Assembly: GCA_052148715.1 (NCBI GenBank)
Contig: JBKQHQ010000202.1
Span: 1 to 64,000, forward strand
Source: JBKQHQ01 sp052148715
GTDB taxonomy: Bacteria > Pseudomonadota > Alphaproteobacteria > Rhizobiales > Xanthobacteraceae
Reading direction: 5' to 3'
Length of the DNA stretch: 64,000 nucleotides
The notes under the pieces were generated by a model. That model searched no databases and was not told the origin of the DNA. It worked only from the letters and a program-made list of their open reading frames with translations. Shown here in pieces: positions 35,916 through 43,985 of the stretch (its first letter is position 1; the number at the start of each line of letters is the position of its first letter). Both the position numbers and the translations under genes were made by a program.

Positions 35916-36464
35916 ATGGCACCGAGGAAGCGCGTAGCCAAAACCAGCCGCCGGACGAAATACGCCGATCCTCCGCTTGGGCGGAGCGAGCGCGAGCGGG
36001 TTTTTCTTGAGTTCGAGCAGGCGCTGATCTGCGCCGCCGAGGCGTTCTATCGCTTCGCCGGAATTATCCTCGGCCCCGAAGGCAAGCTGCACAAGCTCAC
36101 CGGCCAGGAGAACGTCATTCTGCAGCAGCTCATGTTCCTGCCGAAGGCACGCAGCGTGAGTGATCTGAGCCGCTTCACCAACCGCGACGACATTTCCAAC
36201 ATCCAGTACAGCTTGCGCAAGCTCGCGTCCGCCGGGCTGATCGAGAAGGTGCCGGGGACGACCAACCGCGATACCCGCTACCGTCCGACTGCCGCCGGAC
36301 AGGCCATCACCGAGGCGATGGTCGACCGCCGGAGGGAGTTGCTCATCACGCCGAGCCATAATCTCAAGGATGTCGAGGCTCAATTGCGCGCCGCGACCGC
36401 GGCGATGTCGCTGCTGACGGGCCTCTACGACCACGTGTCCCGCGTCCTGACCGGGCGGTTCTGA
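35916..36464 (+). CDS. MarR-like winged-helix transcriptional regulator
   Basis: Regulator of 182 residues. The basic N-terminus (MAPRKRVAKTSRRTK) precedes a helical dimer region and a MarR-type wHTH: LTGQENVILQQLMFLP, SVSDLSRFTNRDDISNIQYS as recognition region, and LRKLASAGLIEKVPGTTNRD leading to the RYRPTAAGQAI wing. ATG 35916 has AAAGG upstream; the frame open to 35832 crosses the putative operator, so the later start is preferred. It lies between divergent aromatic-degradation operons and is the likely repressor, released by the aromatic acid or its CoA ester (inference from the family). Confidence 0.85.
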   Translation: MAPRKRVAKTSRRTKYADPPLGRSERERVFLEFEQALICAAEAFYRFAGIILGPEGKLHKLTGQENVILQQLMFLPKARSVSDLSRFTNRDDISNIQYSLRKLASAGLIEKVPGTTNRDTRYRPTAAGQAITEAMVDRRRELLITPSHNLKDVEAQLRAATAAMSLLTGLYDHVSRVLTGRF

Positions 36465-36499
36465 CTGCGGATAATTTAGCCTTGGAGCGGAACCACATT

Positions 36500-36508
36500 G
36501 TATTATAC
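36500..36508. promoter_or_regulatory. Candidate operator half/near-copy GTATTATAC
   Basis: It differs at one position from GTATTTTAC at 35859 and lies 45 bp before the CoA ligase ATG, in an AT-rich patch that may also hold the ligase promoter. It is weak alone and is listed because of the match to the other site. Confidence 0.25.
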
Positions 36509-36552
36509 CCTTTAATTCGCTTGGAAGGGCCGGGGGAAGGAATCTCGCTTCC

Positions 36553-38184
36553 ATGGTCGATCTGGCGTCGGACGCATTCATCCCGGATTATTTCCGGACG
36601 CGGGGATGGTGGCGCGACGAGACGCTCGGCGTCTGGCTCATGCATTGCGCGAGCACATGCGGCGAAAGCGACGCGATCATCACCGCGCAAAAATCATTGA
36701 GCTACGCGCGGCTTGCCGAGCGCGTGGCCGCCCTCGCGTCGGGCCTCCACGGCATCGGGATCGCCGCGGGGGATGTCGTCGCAGTCCACCTGCCGAATAT
36801 CTTGGAGTTCCCGGTCGCGTGGTTCGCCATCAACGCGCGCGGCGCCGTCATGCAGACCATCCACCTGCCCTATGGCATGCGCGAGGTCGAGCACCTGCTG
36901 CGGCACAGCGGCGCCCGCGCGGTCCTGGCGCTGAGCGAGATGAAAGGCCGCTCGCCGGCCGCCGAGATCGCGGCCCTCGCGCTGACGGGACAGCAAGTCA
37001 TCGCCGTGGGTGGCAAGGTCGCGAAGACGCAGAACTACGGCGACCTCGTCGCACGCGGCGCGGCACATCCGGCGCCGCCGCATGACGGGCGTGCCACGGA
37101 TCCGTTCCTGCGGCTCTACACCTCCGGTACGACCTCAGCGCCGAAAGCGGTGTCCGTCACGTTCAACCATTTCCTGAGCAACGCGCGCCTCTGCGCGCAG
37201 GAGCTCGGCATCGGCTCGCAGGACCGGCTGCTCTGCCTCGCACCCTACACCCACCTTTACGGACTCTATGCTCTTGAGCTTGGTTTCGCCGTCGGGGCAG
37301 CGGCATGTCTGCTGCCGATGTTCACGCCGCCGGATTTCATCGAGGCGCTCAAGCGGACGCGACCCACCGTGCTGATTGCCGGGCCCGCGCATATCGCTGC
37401 CTGTATCCAGCAAAATCTGTTCGACGGCGTGGACCTCGGCTCGATCCGCTTCGCGGTTCTGTCCGGGACAACGGTGCCGATCTGGCTCTCACAGGCGTTC
37501 GAAGCCATGCTGCCGAACGGCAAGGTGCTGCAGGCCTGGGGCATGACCGAGCTGCAGTTCGGCGCGTGCAGCCGCATGAGCGACAGCGCCGATATCCGCT
37601 TCGGCACCATCGGTCACGCGACGCCGGGGACGCAGCTGCGCGTCGCCGACATACAAGGTCGGGTCTTGCCGCCCGACGAGGCGGGCGAGTTGCAGGTTCG
37701 TGGCTGCTCGTTGTTCTCCGGTTATGTCGGCAACCACGCAGAGAACGCGGCTTGCTTCACCAAGGACGGCTGGTTTCGCACCGGCGATCTCGCCTCCATG
37801 GACGCCATGGGCAATGTCCGGCTCAACGGCCGCACCAAGGAATTGATCAACCGCGGCGGCGTGAAATTCAATCCGGTCGAGCTCGAAGCCGCGATTGCCC
37901 TGCATCCCGCCGTGGCGCAAGTCGCGATCGCGCCGGTGCCCGACAAGATTCTGGGCGAGCGCGCCGCGTGCTTCGTCGTTTTGCACCGCAATGCCACGCT
38001 CGATCTCAACATGCTGACGAGCTTTCTGGCCGAGCAGCGTTTCGCCAAGTTCACTTGGCCGGAGCAACTGGAAATCGTCGCCGAGATGCCGATGACGCCG
38101 ACGCGAAAAATCATGAAATCGGAGCTGGTGCGGCGTTTCCTTGAATCCTCGACCGCGGGCGCGCGCTCAACCTCCGGCTCCTGA
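36553..38184 (+). CDS. AMP-dependent acyl/aryl-CoA ligase (ANL superfamily)
   Basis: Ligase of 543 residues that activates a carboxylic acid via an acyl-adenylate. Motifs: P-loop RLYTSGTTSAPKAVSVTFNH, VLSGTTVPIWLSQAFE, WGMTELQFG, GWFRTGDLASMDAMGNVRLN, GRTKELINRGGVKFNPVELE and the C-terminal catalytic Lys in PTRKIMKSELVRR. Similarity by eye is to cyclohexanecarboxylate/benzoate-type and 2,3-dihydroxybenzoate-AMP ligases. ATG 36553 is used. It is followed after 14 bp by a second, PaaK-like ligase. The substrate is probably the aromatic acid hydroxylated, as its CoA ester, by the fused monooxygenase. Confidence 0.88.
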   Translation: MVDLASDAFIPDYFRTRGWWRDETLGVWLMHCASTCGESDAIITAQKSLSYARLAERVAALASGLHGIGIAAGDVVAVHLPNILEFPVAWFAINARGAVMQTIHLPYGMREVEHLLRHSGARAVLALSEMKGRSPAAEIAALALTGQQVIAVGGKVAKTQNYGDLVARGAAHPAPPHDGRATDPFLRLYTSGTTSAPKAVSVTFNHFLSNARLCAQELGIGSQDRLLCLAPYTHLYGLYALELGFAVGAAACLLPMFTPPDFIEALKRTRPTVLIAGPAHIAACIQQNLFDGVDLGSIRFAVLSGTTVPIWLSQAFEAMLPNGKVLQAWGMTELQFGACSRMSDSADIRFGTIGHATPGTQLRVADIQGRVLPPDEAGELQVRGCSLFSGYVGNHAENAACFTKDGWFRTGDLASMDAMGNVRLNGRTKELINRGGVKFNPVELEAAIALHPAVAQVAIAPVPDKILGERAACFVVLHRNATLDLNMLTSFLAEQRFAKFTWPEQLEIVAEMPMTPTRKIMKSELVRRFLESSTAGARSTSGS

Positions 38185-38198
38185 AAGAGCAAGCCAAG

Positions 38199-39506
38199 AT
38201 GGATCGCCAGTTACCCTTGCGGCTGCCGCAATCGCGCGAAGAGATCTTGCGGATTCAAGAGACGCGCAAGCGGCTCGCGCTCGAGCGGGCCAGGACGATC
38301 CCGTGGTACCGCGGGAAGCTCGATGCCATCGATCCCTCGCGGCTCGGCGAGCAGAGCGAATGGGAGCGAATTCCGATCCTCGACAAGGAGACGCTGCGCC
38401 AGCTCTCCCATGCGGAGTTCATGGCCCAATTCTGCGCCGTTCCGCACACCGAGATCGCTGAATATTGGCGCTCCGGCGGCTCGACCGGGCAGCCCGTCTT
38501 CTATCCCCGCACGCACGACGACCTCCGTTACGGGCTCTTGTCGTGGGGGCGGTCGTTTCCTTGCATCGGCATCGAGCGCGGCGACCTCTGCCATATCTCG
38601 TTTCCGATCGGGGTCCATCCCGCCGGCCAGGTGTGGGCGCGTAGCGCCGAGCTTTTTGGCGTCGGAATGGTGTGGGCGGGCGCCGGCAATGCGTATCCCT
38701 CGCATCTGCAACTCGAGCTGATTCAGAACTTACAGCCGACCGTCTTTATCGGCATGAGCAGCTTCGCGCTGCATCTGGCGAACCTCGCGCAGGCCAAGAA
38801 CATCGATCTTGCCAATTCCTCGGTGCGCAAGGTCGTGTGCTCGGCTGAAATTCTGTCCGACGCCAAGCGGGAAAAGATTGGCCGCATGTGGGGCGCCGAG
38901 GTCTTCGATGTCTTCGGCATGAGCGAGGCGGGGCTCATGGGCGCGGAGAACGCCGCGCACGACGGAATTCACGTCTGGACCGACCTCTTCTTCATCGAGG
39001 TCGTCGATCCCGACACCGGCAGGGCGATCCCCAACGGGGAGGTCGGCACCCTGTGCGTAACGCCGCTGTGGACCAACCATGCAACCCCGTTCCTGCGCTG
39101 GAATTCGGGCGATCTCGTCAGTTTCGTCCCGCAGTCGCGGGGCGACGGGCCCTACGCCGAGCTCTTTCCGATGATCCGGCATGCGAACCGAACCACCGGC
39201 TTCTTCAAGATCCGGGGCGTCAACATCAATCACGCGGAATTCGAGGATATGATGTTCCGCCACGACCTCGTCACCGACTTCCAGGCGGTGCTGCAGGCCG
39301 ACGATGAGACCGGGCGCGAAATTCTGAGATTGCTGATCGAGGTGAAGCGCGACTGCGACGGCGGCGCGGTCTGCGCGCAGGTCGCAACCACCGTCAAGAA
39401 CACGTTCGAGGTCACCCCCTCGGTGGAGATCCTTGCGCTCGGCACGCTTGCCAGCGAGTTCGAACGCAGCCTGAAGGCGCCGCGCTTCATCGACCGCAGG
39501 CAGTAG
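38199..39506 (+). CDS. Phenylacetate-CoA ligase (PaaK) family adenylate-forming enzyme
   Basis: A 435-residue protein of the PaaK/coenzyme F390 synthetase branch. Features: RARTIPWYRGKLDAIDP near the N-terminus, the nucleotide loop YWRSGGSTGQPVFYPRTHDD, VFIGMSSFALHLANLAQ, VFDVFGMSEAGLMGAEN, FLRWNSGDLVSF, and the hinge/ligand region GFFKIRGVNINHAEFEDMMF. It starts 14 bp after the ANL ligase and is probably coupled to it. Two different ligases in tandem suggest either two substrates or that one acts on a pathway intermediate. A coenzyme A requirement is inferred from the family. Confidence 0.86.
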   Translation: MDRQLPLRLPQSREEILRIQETRKRLALERARTIPWYRGKLDAIDPSRLGEQSEWERIPILDKETLRQLSHAEFMAQFCAVPHTEIAEYWRSGGSTGQPVFYPRTHDDLRYGLLSWGRSFPCIGIERGDLCHISFPIGVHPAGQVWARSAELFGVGMVWAGAGNAYPSHLQLELIQNLQPTVFIGMSSFALHLANLAQAKNIDLANSSVRKVVCSAEILSDAKREKIGRMWGAEVFDVFGMSEAGLMGAENAAHDGIHVWTDLFFIEVVDPDTGRAIPNGEVGTLCVTPLWTNHATPFLRWNSGDLVSFVPQSRGDGPYAELFPMIRHANRTTGFFKIRGVNINHAEFEDMMFRHDLVTDFQAVLQADDETGREILRLLIEVKRDCDGGAVCAQVATTVKNTFEVTPSVEILALGTLASEFERSLKAPRFIDRRQ

Positions 39507-39575
39507 GCGGGCGGCCGGGATTGCGTGGCGTTGCCCGCGGTGACAGACTGACGGTTCAGAAGGCTGGAGGTCGCG

Positions 39576-40343
39576 ATGAATCAGCATGCCGGCGTGCCGT
39601 CGATGTCCGATCGCGCGGACGCGCTCGAAGAGCAGATGATGCATGAGCTCAACGGCATCGTCACCAAGTCGGTGCTGTTCAATCTCGGCGACGGCAAGGT
39701 GGAGATGGAGAGCGGTCCTTCACTGCTGGCGAAGAACCCCGGCAAGTACATGTTGATGGGTGCGGACACCCGGCTGCCGCCGATGCCGGACAAGCCGACC
39801 CTGCTCGACTATTTCCGCTGCCGCTTCGCGACGACGGCGCATCTGTTGCAGAGCGCCGCGCTCGCGCTCAAGTCGGGCCACGGCGAGAAGGTGGTCTTGG
39901 CCTGTCTCCTGCACGACATCGGCGTCGCCGGCTTCATTCGCTGCGACCACGGCTATTGGGGCGCGCAGCTGATCGAGCCCTATGTGGACGAGGAGGTGAG
40001 CTGGGCCGTGCGTATGCACCAAGCGTTGCGCTTCTTTCCCGACGAAGCCGTCGGCTACAAATACCCGGACATGTATGTGAAGCTGTTCGGGCCCGACTAC
40101 CGCCCCGAACCCTATCTCGAAGCCGAGTACAAGCGCGCGCGGGACCACAAATGGTACATGACCGCGCGGCTGATCGCGATCAACGACATCTACGCTTTTG
40201 ATCCCAACGCCAAGGTCGATCTCAACGACTTCGTCGATATCATCGGCAGGAATTTCCGGCAGCCGAAGGAAGGGCTCGGCTTCGACAATAGCCCCTCCGC
40301 CCATATGTGGCGCACTATGATGTGGCCGACGCGCTTCCTGTGA
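39576..40343 (+). CDS. HD-domain protein, possible HD-type diiron oxygenase
   Basis: A 255-residue protein. The HD metal pattern is complete: H89 (TTAHLLQSA), H113-D114 (LLHDIGVAGF), H125 (CDHGYWGAQL), H148 (VRMHQALRFF) and D204 (AINDIYAFDP). The H...HD...H...H...D set is that of dinuclear HD proteins, which include phosphohydrolases and the mixed-valent diiron oxygenases PhnZ and myo-inositol oxygenase. A phosphohydrolase has no obvious role in an aryl-CoA operon, so an oxygenase is attractive but unproven. GGAGG precedes ATG 39576. It follows the PaaK-like gene by 69 bp. Confidence 0.7.
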   Translation: MNQHAGVPSMSDRADALEEQMMHELNGIVTKSVLFNLGDGKVEMESGPSLLAKNPGKYMLMGADTRLPPMPDKPTLLDYFRCRFATTAHLLQSAALALKSGHGEKVVLACLLHDIGVAGFIRCDHGYWGAQLIEPYVDEEVSWAVRMHQALRFFPDEAVGYKYPDMYVKLFGPDYRPEPYLEAEYKRARDHKWYMTARLIAINDIYAFDPNAKVDLNDFVDIIGRNFRQPKEGLGFDNSPSAHMWRTMMWPTRFL

Positions 40344-40362
40344 GGTTGTCTGCGGGCCAAGG

Positions 40363-41124
40363 TCACCGGCGCTCGGCGGATTTCAGGATCGCGCGCACGA
40401 GCCCGCCGGTCTCGCCGGCAAGCGCGCCGCGGCTCGGCGCCGGCCGCAGCATCGCCGCGAGCAGCTTTTCGTCCGACGCCCAATACGGGATGTACCATTG
40501 GCGGTCGACGTCCATGATCAGTACGCGGCGCCGCGCCGCATCATAGGCGCCGATCGGCGAGATGTGCGGCCCGTCCCAGGAGCCGGTGAGGACCCCCTGG
40601 TTGAAATAGACGAGCGCGATGTCGCGGTCCGTCCGCTCATTGGCGGAGAGAACGCGGCGCAGCTCCGCGAGTGTCGCCGGAGAATTGTCGGCGGGCTTGA
40701 GCACCTCGACGGTGGCGTCGAGGTGGAAGACGTCGAGGCTCTGACGCAGGTAACCGACAAACTCCGCGAAGGTCACGCCGCTGCCGTTCTCCGCCGTCTG
40801 CCGCTTCCACGCCTCGCTCGCGACCGCCTGCAGCACCGCCTCTTGCGTTGCCAGCGGATCGTCGTTGAGCGCCGGCAGCCCGCGCAGCGCGTTGAGCAGC
40901 ATGGTGATCGCCGCGACCGAGCAGGCGCTGCCAGTCGCCTGCGGCACGTAATAGGGACCAAGCCGCCAGAAATCCGGCGCCGCATGGCGCCGCAGATAGG
41001 CATGCGACTGCTCGACGGAGACCGCATCCGGGCCGAGTTTCGGCTTGGCCTCCTGCGCCCACGGCGCGCTCGCGGGCGCGAGGCAAACAACAAGGGCCAG
41101 CAGCAATCCAGTGGCGTAACGCAT
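40363..41124 (-). CDS. Exported phytochelatin synthase family protein
   Basis: A 253-residue cysteine-peptidase-fold protein. Signal peptide MRYATGLLLALVVCLAPASA ends near PWAQ. The papain-like catalytic triad is visible: C68 in PQATGSACSVAAITM, H187 in WDGPHISPIGAYD and Asp at about 205 in VLIMDVDRQWY. Plant phytochelatin synthase makes metal-chelating (gammaGlu-Cys)n from glutathione. Short bacterial forms usually only hydrolyse glutathione to gamma-Glu-Cys. The signal peptide puts this one in the periplasm. It converges on the HD-domain gene, 19 bp between stops. Confidence 0.85.
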   Translation of the reverse strand: MRYATGLLLALVVCLAPASAPWAQEAKPKLGPDAVSVEQSHAYLRRHAAPDFWRLGPYYVPQATGSACSVAAITMLLNALRGLPALNDDPLATQEAVLQAVASEAWKRQTAENGSGVTFAEFVGYLRQSLDVFHLDATVEVLKPADNSPATLAELRRVLSANERTDRDIALVYFNQGVLTGSWDGPHISPIGAYDAARRRVLIMDVDRQWYIPYWASDEKLLAAMLRPAPSRGALAGETGGLVRAILKSAERR

Positions 41125-41164
41125 GGGGTGGCCCTAAGCTCGGAACGGCCTTCGGGCTGCCGCT

Positions 41165-42580
41165 CTACGGCGAAGCGAGTGACTTGATCACCGACGGCGG
41201 CGTCAACGCAAGCACCGCGGACGGAGGCTTTGGCGTCTCGATGATTTCGGAAATCAGCATTTGGCTACCTGGTAATGCAGGCATCCCATACGTCGGAAAC
41301 AGGTCGACATTGCCCCATTCGTGCTTTTTGGCTGCGGTCAGGACGTTCGTGAATTGGGGATACCACCCCTTATTGGGCAGAGCTCCATTCCAGTTGATGA
41401 CGTAGCCGAAGCCGGATTTCTCGAAATAAATGGCATTCTGACTCGTCGGCAATTGACCGCCCTTAAGACCATAATAATGCGGTGCCCCACCGAAAGCGTC
41501 CAAGCCGTACATGCCCCAGGAACCTTTGGGAAATTCCGGATCGTGGAACGCGCTATATGCATAGCTGAGCATGTTCCCTACCAGATTGTTATAGAATCCG
41601 TGTTTGAAAATCGGGTTGTTATCATTGACGTTCATGGTCGCCAATATGCGTGCCATGTCTGTTGCGGCCGCGCTCAATCCGCCGGCGCCCTGCATGTTGT
41701 CCAAATTGTAATCTCCGTAGCCGGCCGGGACGACCGGCTGATTTGGGCTCATCACACTCTTTCCTGTCTGCCCGGCGCTGTCGTAGCTTGCTTCGTCTGG
41801 CGGTTGTTGACTAAGGAGAGAACGCGAGGCGCGAATCCTGGTGATATTCAACGGCGCCAGCAAAGGAGCACCGATCGCATCGGCAAACGATTTGGCGCCG
41901 CGCAGCTTGGCCACAACATACCCCAGGAACACATAATCGCTGTTATTATAGCTGTGCGCGACCTTGTTGCCGGGAGGGCCGGGGAGCTTTTCGCCGGCGG
42001 CGTACGTGGCGATATCGTTTGGCGCAATCGGCAGCGACTTGTGCAGCGCTTGGGCGATCGTTGCATCGCTGATGTCTAAATTGGGATCCAATCCCGAGGT
42101 CATCTCCAATAGGTCTTGAACGGTAATATCATTGAACCGTGGGTCCGCGGGAGGAGTCTGCAAGTTAAGGACGCTTTGCATCGTGGTGCCGAGTGCGAGC
42201 TTGCCTTCGGCGATAAGCTGCATGGTGGCCATGGCCGTGATGAGCTTGCCCACGCTCGCTTGCCGAAAGTAGGTGGTGGGCTGAACGGGAGGCGTTCCTT
42301 GAATTGCCCACGTGTATCCCTGAGCATAGAGCAAGCGCGTGTTCCAGATGATCGCCAGCGAGGCACCGCTTATTCCGTTGGCTTGCATGATGGCAAGCAC
42401 TTCCTTGTCGATGTCGTCGATTCCGGCGACTCCGAGCTGAACCTTGGGCAGGTTGACCTGTGGGTTAGTAAGAACGTTGGGCTTAAGCGCCTGCGCCTGG
42501 ACGCTTGCCGTCAACAAGTGCCCGAGCAGCATGAAGGCGATGACGCGGAAAGTATTCCGAAATGCGGATTTGATCTTCAT
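41165..42580 (-). CDS. Exported serine hydrolase, class C beta-lactamase / D-aminopeptidase fold
   Basis: A 471-residue periplasmic protein. Signal peptide ends at about ASVQAQ. The active-site SxxK motif is S109-V-G-K112 in YFRQASVGKLITAM, the YxN motif is in VAHSYNNSDYVFLG, and the KTG-equivalent is probably HYYGLKGG. Such proteins include esterases, D-aminopeptidases and class C beta-lactamases; none can be chosen here. ATG 42580 is preferred because GGAGG lies 5 bases upstream. The codon use is less GC-biased than neighbouring genes, suggesting acquisition. It follows the phytochelatin synthase-like gene's strand but has its own leader. Confidence 0.83.
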   Translation of the reverse strand: MKIKSAFRNTFRVIAFMLLGHLLTASVQAQALKPNVLTNPQVNLPKVQLGVAGIDDIDKEVLAIMQANGISGASLAIIWNTRLLYAQGYTWAIQGTPPVQPTTYFRQASVGKLITAMATMQLIAEGKLALGTTMQSVLNLQTPPADPRFNDITVQDLLEMTSGLDPNLDISDATIAQALHKSLPIAPNDIATYAAGEKLPGPPGNKVAHSYNNSDYVFLGYVVAKLRGAKSFADAIGAPLLAPLNITRIRASRSLLSQQPPDEASYDSAGQTGKSVMSPNQPVVPAGYGDYNLDNMQGAGGLSAAATDMARILATMNVNDNNPIFKHGFYNNLVGNMLSYAYSAFHDPEFPKGSWGMYGLDAFGGAPHYYGLKGGQLPTSQNAIYFEKSGFGYVINWNGALPNKGWYPQFTNVLTAAKKHEWGNVDLFPTYGMPALPGSQMLISEIIETPKPPSAVLALTPPSVIKSLASP

Positions 42581-42850
42581 TTCTTCCTCCATTCCGCTCA
42601 TCGACGAGCCCGCCGTGAATGACTTCGCGAATGCTTTTCTTGACGGCGGTGTCGCGCCAGAGCGCCTTGGCCACCGGAATCCGCCGATCCGAAATTTTGC
42701 AAGCGGCTCCCTGGTCAGCGTGAAAGATAGCAATTTTCCTGACTGCGCGGTAGCCGGATAAAACACCGCGGGTGATCAACTTGCATTTCGTGACGGCAGA
42801 CGACCGCCACGACGCGGCCAGTCATGAGAAAACAGGCCCTTCGAACAACA

Positions 42851-42889
42851 AAAAAAGCCCCCCGCCTCTCCTTGCGGAGGGGCGGGGGC
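42851..42889 (-). terminator. Rho-independent terminator after the HslV-like peptidase gene
   Basis: A GC-rich stem (gccccccgcctc with gaggggcgggggc) with loop tccttgcg is followed, read leftward, by six to seven U residues. It lies 28 bp after the stop of the HslV-like gene and closes the phage-like minus-strand block. The rest of 42581-42916 holds no gene. Confidence 0.85.
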
Positions 42890-42916
42890 AGCGTAAGCCG
42901 ACGCAGCGGGTTCGGC

Positions 42917-43345
42917 TCAGCGGCGCAGCCTGACGGTGTGCACCTTGCCGCCGGAGGCGATGTCGTGGGCGATGCCGGCGCGCACCGCTTCGACCGCGGT
43001 GCCGCCGTGCCAGAGGCAGCCGATCGCGAGCAGCCGGCCGCTGCCGAGCGCGACATAGGGCACGCCCGAGAGGGTGGAGAAACGGCCGCCTTCGCAGAAG
43101 ATGAGCACGCGGTCGGGCCGCACGATCATGGCGTCGGATTTGTCGAACGGCGGGCATTCGCCCGGCATGCCCTTGCGCAGCCAGCCCATGAAGGCCTGGG
43201 TCTGCGCGAGGTCGCCGCACAGCCCGATCAAGCTGCCGTCGCGCAGCCGGTGCACCTTGCGCTCGTGACACGCGAAGCGCACCTCTTCGTCGGCGACCAG
43301 CGTGTCGCCGGCCATGATCCCGTCGCGATAGGCGATCGTGGTCAT
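42917..43345 (-). CDS. HslV/proteasome-like Ntn-hydrolase, phage-associated
   Basis: A 142-residue protein beginning MTTIAYRDGIMAGDTLVADE. The Thr at position 2 or 3 would be the N-terminal nucleophile after Met removal, as in HslV (TT...). Further blocks are KVHRLRDGSLIGLCGDLAQT and GGTAVEAVRAGIAHDIASGG, which match the proteasome-beta/HslV fold. No HslU ATPase is near. Short HslV-like proteins of this kind occur in phage structural-gene regions. Start ATG 43345; the gene follows the coiled-coil protein gene by 8 bp and is followed by a strong terminator. Confidence 0.78.
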   Translation of the reverse strand: MTTIAYRDGIMAGDTLVADEEVRFACHERKVHRLRDGSLIGLCGDLAQTQAFMGWLRKGMPGECPPFDKSDAMIVRPDRVLIFCEGGRFSTLSGVPYVALGSGRLLAIGCLWHGGTAVEAVRAGIAHDIASGGKVHTVRLRR

Positions 43346-43353
43346 GGCGCGGG

Positions 43354-43686
43354 CTATTCGGCTTTGGCCCGCGGCTTGACGCGCCCCGGCCACGGCCAGT
43401 CCTCGAGCACCAGGCCGCGCCCGTGGCGGATCTCGTCGATCTGGTGCTGCATGCCGTTGAGACGCTCGGCCTGCACGGCGAGGCTCGTGAGCACGTCATT
43501 GAGCTTCTTGATCTCGGTTTTCAGGTCGCCGATGTCGGTCGACTGGCGCTGCGAGATCGCATTGAGCGCCTGGATCGCCGCCTCCATCTTGAGGATGAAG
43601 CGAAAGATGCCGAAGGCGACCCCGCCGCCGCCGACGAGGATGCTGAATATTTCGAGGACGCGCAGGACCGTGTCTAACGCAGGCAT
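43354..43686 (-). CDS. Small membrane protein with coiled coil, phage-like
   Basis: A 110-residue protein. One N-terminal transmembrane segment (VLEIFSILVGGGGVAFGIFRF, about 9-29) precedes a long amphipathic coiled coil (QSTDIGDLKTEIKKLNDVLT and on to about 90) and a Pro/Arg tail. No family is recognised. The size, single helix and position before the HslV-like gene resemble phage lysis/spanin-like or tail-region accessory proteins. ATG 43686 is the first Met before the helix. A rho-independent terminator sits 160 bp upstream. Confidence 0.65.
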   Translation of the reverse strand: MPALDTVLRVLEIFSILVGGGGVAFGIFRFILKMEAAIQALNAISQRQSTDIGDLKTEIKKLNDVLTSLAVQAERLNGMQHQIDEIRHGRGLVLEDWPWPGRVKPRAKAE

Positions 43687-43845
43687 GGGGACTCCAGGGG
43701 CTGGTGGTTGGCGGTTGGTAGTTGGTGGTCGGGCGGACCGGGGACGGAAAGTCAGAGCTCGCTGATCAGGCAGGAGAGCTGGATTGGCCGCCGGCAGGCG
43801 CTTTCGGCAGGCCTCGCCGTGCGCTGGCTCGCCTCGATCGCCAAA

Positions 43846-43873
43846 CAAAAAGGGCGCCAACATGGGCGCCCTT
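43846..43873 (-). terminator. Rho-independent terminator upstream of the phage-like pair
   Basis: AAGGGCGCC and GGCGCCCTT form a 9-bp stem with a 6-base loop, followed leftward by a U-run (aaaaa on the plus strand). No minus-strand gene ends close by (the nearest stop is at 44582), so it either closes a gene now lost or attenuates the genes below. Confidence 0.7.
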
Positions 43874-43985
43874 CGGTTAGCGATTCGTGCGGCGCGCGCT
43901 CTACCGGGCGCGAATGCTCGACTAGCTTTTCTTCGTCTGATAGAATTGCAGGAGCTCGCCAGAGCGGCATCCGGGAGGCCTACCC

